DNA from: Bacillota bacterium
GTDB lineage: Bacteria > Bacillota > GCA-003054495 > Carboxydocellales > JAJZTU01
Assembly (NCBI GenBank): GCA_021848765.1
Contig: JAJZTU010000048.1
Location: 1-15,577 of the forward strand
DNA: 15,577 bases
Reading direction: 5' to 3'
Below the pieces are notes generated by a model. The model searched no databases, was not told the DNA's origin, and was given only the letters and a program-made list of their open reading frames with translations. The translations under genes were made by a program, and so were the position numbers. Position 1 is the first letter of the stretch. Every line of letters begins with the position of its first letter. Below are positions 13,811-15,577 of the stretch, piece after piece.

Positions 13811-14695
13811 CTAAGCATGCTTACTGACTGCTGCCAGCTTATTTGCTCCACATGTATCCCGGAAGACATCCAGGTCTTCCTTGTTTTTAAGGATCAGGTT
13901 CAGGGTCTGCTCAATAAGCTCAGGACTCAGGCGGTCTGCCTCCATCATCAGGAGCGCCCGGGCCCAGTCCAGAGTTTCAGCAATGGAGGGCTTTTTCTTC
14001 AGGTCGACATTGTGGCGCAGGTAGTACATGGCCCGGGCCAACTCCTCAGCCAGGCGCTCACTCACTTTAGGTACCTTGGTCTTGATAATTTGAATTTCCT
14101 TGTCAGTGCCGGGGTAATTAATATAAAGGTAGGCGCACCGGCGCTTCAAGCCATCAGATAATTCCCGCTCACCATTGCTGGTCAAAACCACGATTGGAAT
14201 ATGCTTAGCTTTTAGCGTCCCCAGTTCCGGTATGGAAACCTGAAAATCAGAGAGGACTTCAAACAGGAAAGCCTCAAATTCCTCGTCACATTTATCAATC
14301 TCGTCTACCAGAAGCACAGAGACATGGTCGGAACGGATGGCTTTCAGGAGGGGGCGCTCCAGGAGGTACTGGTCTGAGAAAAGGTCGTCCTCGACGGAGC
14401 AACCATCTTGGCCTTCCCTGGCCACCTGGATTCTAATCAGCTGGCGCTGGTAATTCCATTCATAAAGGGCCTTATTTTCATCCAAGCCTTCATAGCACTG
14501 CAGGCGGATGAGTTCTGTATTGTGAATATTGGCCAGGACCTTGGCAATCTCAGTTTTCCCCACCCCCGGGGCCCCCTCTATGAGCAGAGGCTTACCCAGT
14601 TTAAGGGCCAAAAACACTGTAACGATAATCTCATCTTCCCCGATATATCCTTGTTTTTCAAAAGCGCGCCGCAGTTGCTCCATGCTGGTAATCAC
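13811..14695 (-). CDS. MoxR-family AAA+ ATPase
   Basis: 294 residues from the GTG at 14695. An in-frame TTG at 14728 would add 11 residues, but it falls inside the predicted -10 box, while GGGGGAG lies 6 bases before the GTG. The AAA+ core is complete: Walker A GAPGVGKTE (41-49), Walker B VLLVDEIDK with D131 and E132, sensor 1 VVLTSNGERELS with N174, and an arginine-finger candidate at R185/R186 (LKRRCAYLYI). The C-terminal helical lid contains PSIAETLDWARALL, the usual MoxR sensor-2 region. The ATPase should form a hexameric ring that acts with the VWA protein encoded directly downstream, as in CoxD/CoxE-type pairs, in maturation or activation of an unidentified client. The pair appears to be a two-gene transcription unit. 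Confidence 0.88.
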   Translation of the reverse strand: MITSMEQLRRAFEKQGYIGEDEIIVTVFLALKLGKPLLIEGAPGVGKTEIAKVLANIHNTELIRLQCYEGLDENKALYEWNYQRQLIRIQVAREGQDGCSVEDDLFSDQYLLERPLLKAIRSDHVSVLLVDEIDKCDEEFEAFLFEVLSDFQVSIPELGTLKAKHIPIVVLTSNGERELSDGLKRRCAYLYINYPGTDKEIQIIKTKVPKVSERLAEELARAMYYLRHNVDLKKKPSIAETLDWARALLMMEADRLSPELIEQTLNLILKNKEDLDVFRDTCGANKLAAVSKHA

Positions 14696-14701
14696 CGGAC
14701 A

Positions 14702-14708
14702 CTCCCCC
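14702..14708 (-). promoter_or_regulatory. Ribosome binding site deciding the moxR start
   Basis: GGGGGAG (minus strand, 14708-14702) lies 6 bases before the GTG at 14695, which supports that start over the TTG at 14728. Confidence 0.55.
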
Positions 14709-14727
14709 TTTTTCTGTCCACTCCTCA

Positions 14728-14757
14728 AGTATACTAAACTTAGTTTATCCTAAACAA
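14728..14757 (-). promoter_or_regulatory. Predicted sigma-A promoter of moxR with an internal palindrome
   Basis: On the minus strand TATACT (14733-14728) is a good -10 box; TTGTTT lies 18 bases upstream (14757-14752) as a weaker -35. Between them is the perfect palindrome TAAACT-T-AGTTTA (14735-14747), a possible operator. The start GTG is about 33 bases past the -10 box. Confidence 0.4.
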
Positions 14758-14787
14758 AGGTGGAAAGCTATTATGCCTTCCACCTTT
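14756..14787 (-). terminator. Terminator-like hairpin after the HD-GYP gene
   Basis: AAAGGTGGAA (14756-14765) and TTCCACCTTT (14778-14787) form a perfect 10-bp stem. On the minus strand it is followed by GTTTAGG, a weak T-run; on the plus strand by TTA after five Ts. It lies 33 bases past the HD-GYP stop codon and separates that gene from moxR. Confidence 0.6.
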
Positions 14788-14790
14788 TTA

Positions 14791-14808
14791 CTGTGATTTA
14801 ACTCACAG
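14791..14808. promoter_or_regulatory. CRP/FNR-type palindrome TGTGA-N6-TCACA
   Basis: CTGTGA (14791-14796) and TCACAG (14803-14808) are perfectly symmetric around TTTAAC. This has the exact spacing of a CRP/FNR-superfamily operator. It lies about 35 bases upstream of the predicted moxR -35 box, a class I activator position. It could equally be a small hairpin just past the HD-GYP stop codon. Confidence 0.35.
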
Positions 14809-14820
14809 GTAAATTAACTT

Positions 14821-15577
14821 TTAGGCTAGTACTTCCAAAAACTTTCTGGCCATCTCGGGATCAAACTGGCTGCCTGTGCACTCCCTGATGATGGTCACTG
14901 CTTTTTCCTTAGACATCCGGGAACGGTAGGGCCGGTCACTGGTCATTGCATCATAGGTATCAGCAATAGCCAATATCCTGGCCTCCAGGGGAATTTCCTC
15001 CCCCTTCAACTGGTCGGGATATCCCCGGCCATCCCACCTCTCGTGATGATGCCGCACGATATTGACATGGTCTCTAAAGGCGCTGATAGAAGCAAGAATA
15101 TCCGCCCCAATGGCAGAGTGCTTTTTTATTACTTCGAACTCATCATTACCCAAAGAATCCTTCTTATTTAAAATCACTTCAGGAACCCCGATTTTACCGA
15201 TGTCATGGAACAGCGAAGCTTCCTCCAGAACAGTTATCCTGTCCTCGGAAAGCCCCATCGCCTTCCCAAGCAGCATAGCATAGTCAGTAACCCTGCTGCA
15301 GTGACCGGCAGTATATTTATCCTTCGCATCCAGGGCTACCATTAAGGCCTTGATTGTCCCCACATGACTTTGTTCCTGGCTCTTTAAGGTATCATCAAGG
15401 CGGCCCGTAAGCGAGTGCAGGGCCTGATCCTGTTGTTCTATGGTCATGGAGGCCTTTTTTACTATCTGAAACAGGGACAGGTACAAAACCAAAAAGCTTA
15501 AAGTGATAAAAAACTTTCCGAACCTCTGTCCCTGCAGGATTGCTCCATACATGGAACCGGCCTCACGGTAGACCTCA
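14821..15577 (-). CDS. HD-GYP domain c-di-GMP phosphodiesterase, membrane-anchored (N-terminus outside window)
   Basis: The frame stays open to the right edge: codons before the first in-window ATG (15552) read EVYREAGS, so the true start probably lies outside. The visible part begins with one transmembrane helix (FFITLSFLVLYLSLFQIV), then a short coiled linker (IEQQDQALHSLTGRLDDTLKSQEQ), then a complete HD-GYP domain. Its metal site is seen in HCSRV, FHDIGKIGVP, KKHSAIGADIL and VRHHHERWDGRGYP, followed by LEARILAIADTYDAMTSDRPYR; the defining GYP triplet is intact. Such proteins hydrolyse cyclic di-GMP (some also related cyclic dinucleotides) at the membrane in response to an N-terminal sensor domain. 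The sensor part is missing here, so the signal is unknown. A terminator-like hairpin follows the stop codon. Confidence 0.88.
   Translation of the reverse strand, partial: EVYREAGSMYGAILQGQRFGKFFITLSFLVLYLSLFQIVKKASMTIEQQDQALHSLTGRLDDTLKSQEQSHVGTIKALMVALDAKDKYTAGHCSRVTDYAMLLGKAMGLSEDRITVLEEASLFHDIGKIGVPEVILNKKDSLGNDEFEVIKKHSAIGADILASISAFRDHVNIVRHHHERWDGRGYPDQLKGEEIPLEARILAIADTYDAMTSDRPYRSRMSKEKAVTIIRECTGSQFDPEMARKFLEVLA

Noticed and set aside
1..15577. CRISPR array, tRNA/rRNA genes, insertion sequences, cobalamin or other riboswitch
   Set aside because: No regularly spaced repeats, no cloverleaf or rRNA motifs, no transposase, and no B12-box-like sequence upstream of the B12-dependent operon were seen.

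Overview
The window looks like chromosomal DNA of an anaerobic, spore-former-type Firmicute, most plausibly in the Desulfotomaculum/Pelotomaculum (Peptococcaceae) area. The reasons are strong G-rich Shine-Dalgarno sites, many GTG starts, a split B12-dependent methylmalonyl-CoA mutase beside a biotin carboxylase/carboxyltransferase set, and a PerR-type Fur protein. This is inference from gene content; no rRNA or other taxonomic marker is present.

Layout. The left end (2-1476) has the C-terminal tail of a membrane protein, a CoA-pyrophosphatase-like NUDIX gene with its own promoter, and a small lipoprotein on the minus strand. Next to it, also on minus, is a secreted papain-fold (C39-like) cysteine protease with a recognisable sigma-A promoter. 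A 12-bp stem terminator-like hairpin separates protease and lipoprotein. By eye these genes are more AT-rich than the rest.

The core (3144-11442) is one minus-strand run of eight tightly packed genes: sucC, sucD, methylmalonyl-CoA mutase large subunit, mutase B12 subunit, methylmalonyl-CoA epimerase, acyl-CoA carboxyltransferase, biotin carboxylase and biotin carrier protein. Together they interconvert propionyl-CoA and succinate: propionyl-CoA <-> (S)-methylmalonyl-CoA (carboxylase) <-> (R)-methylmalonyl-CoA (epimerase) <-> succinyl-CoA (mutase) <-> succinate + ATP (SucCD). The run ends in two tandem terminators (3047-3127). Upstream of sucC is a 410-base gap with a very good match to a sigma-54 (-24/-12) promoter, TGGCA-N6-TTGCA, and 70-200 bases further upstream a cluster of TTGC/GCAA palindromes and phased repeats suited to an enhancer-binding protein. 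The biotin carboxylase carries an unusual C-terminal extension resembling the soluble tail of OadG/MmdD subunits.

The right part (11853-15577), also minus, has a PerR-type regulator with its own promoter and terminator, a MoxR AAA+ ATPase/VWA (CoxE-like) pair, and an HD-GYP phosphodiesterase whose N-terminus runs off the window. Between the last two lie a terminator-like hairpin and a perfect TGTGA-N6-TCACA palindrome.

The most interesting points are the predicted sigma-54/enhancer control of a complete methylmalonyl-CoA operon and the biotin carboxylase-OadG-tail fusion. I see no CRISPR array, transposon, tRNA or rRNA.
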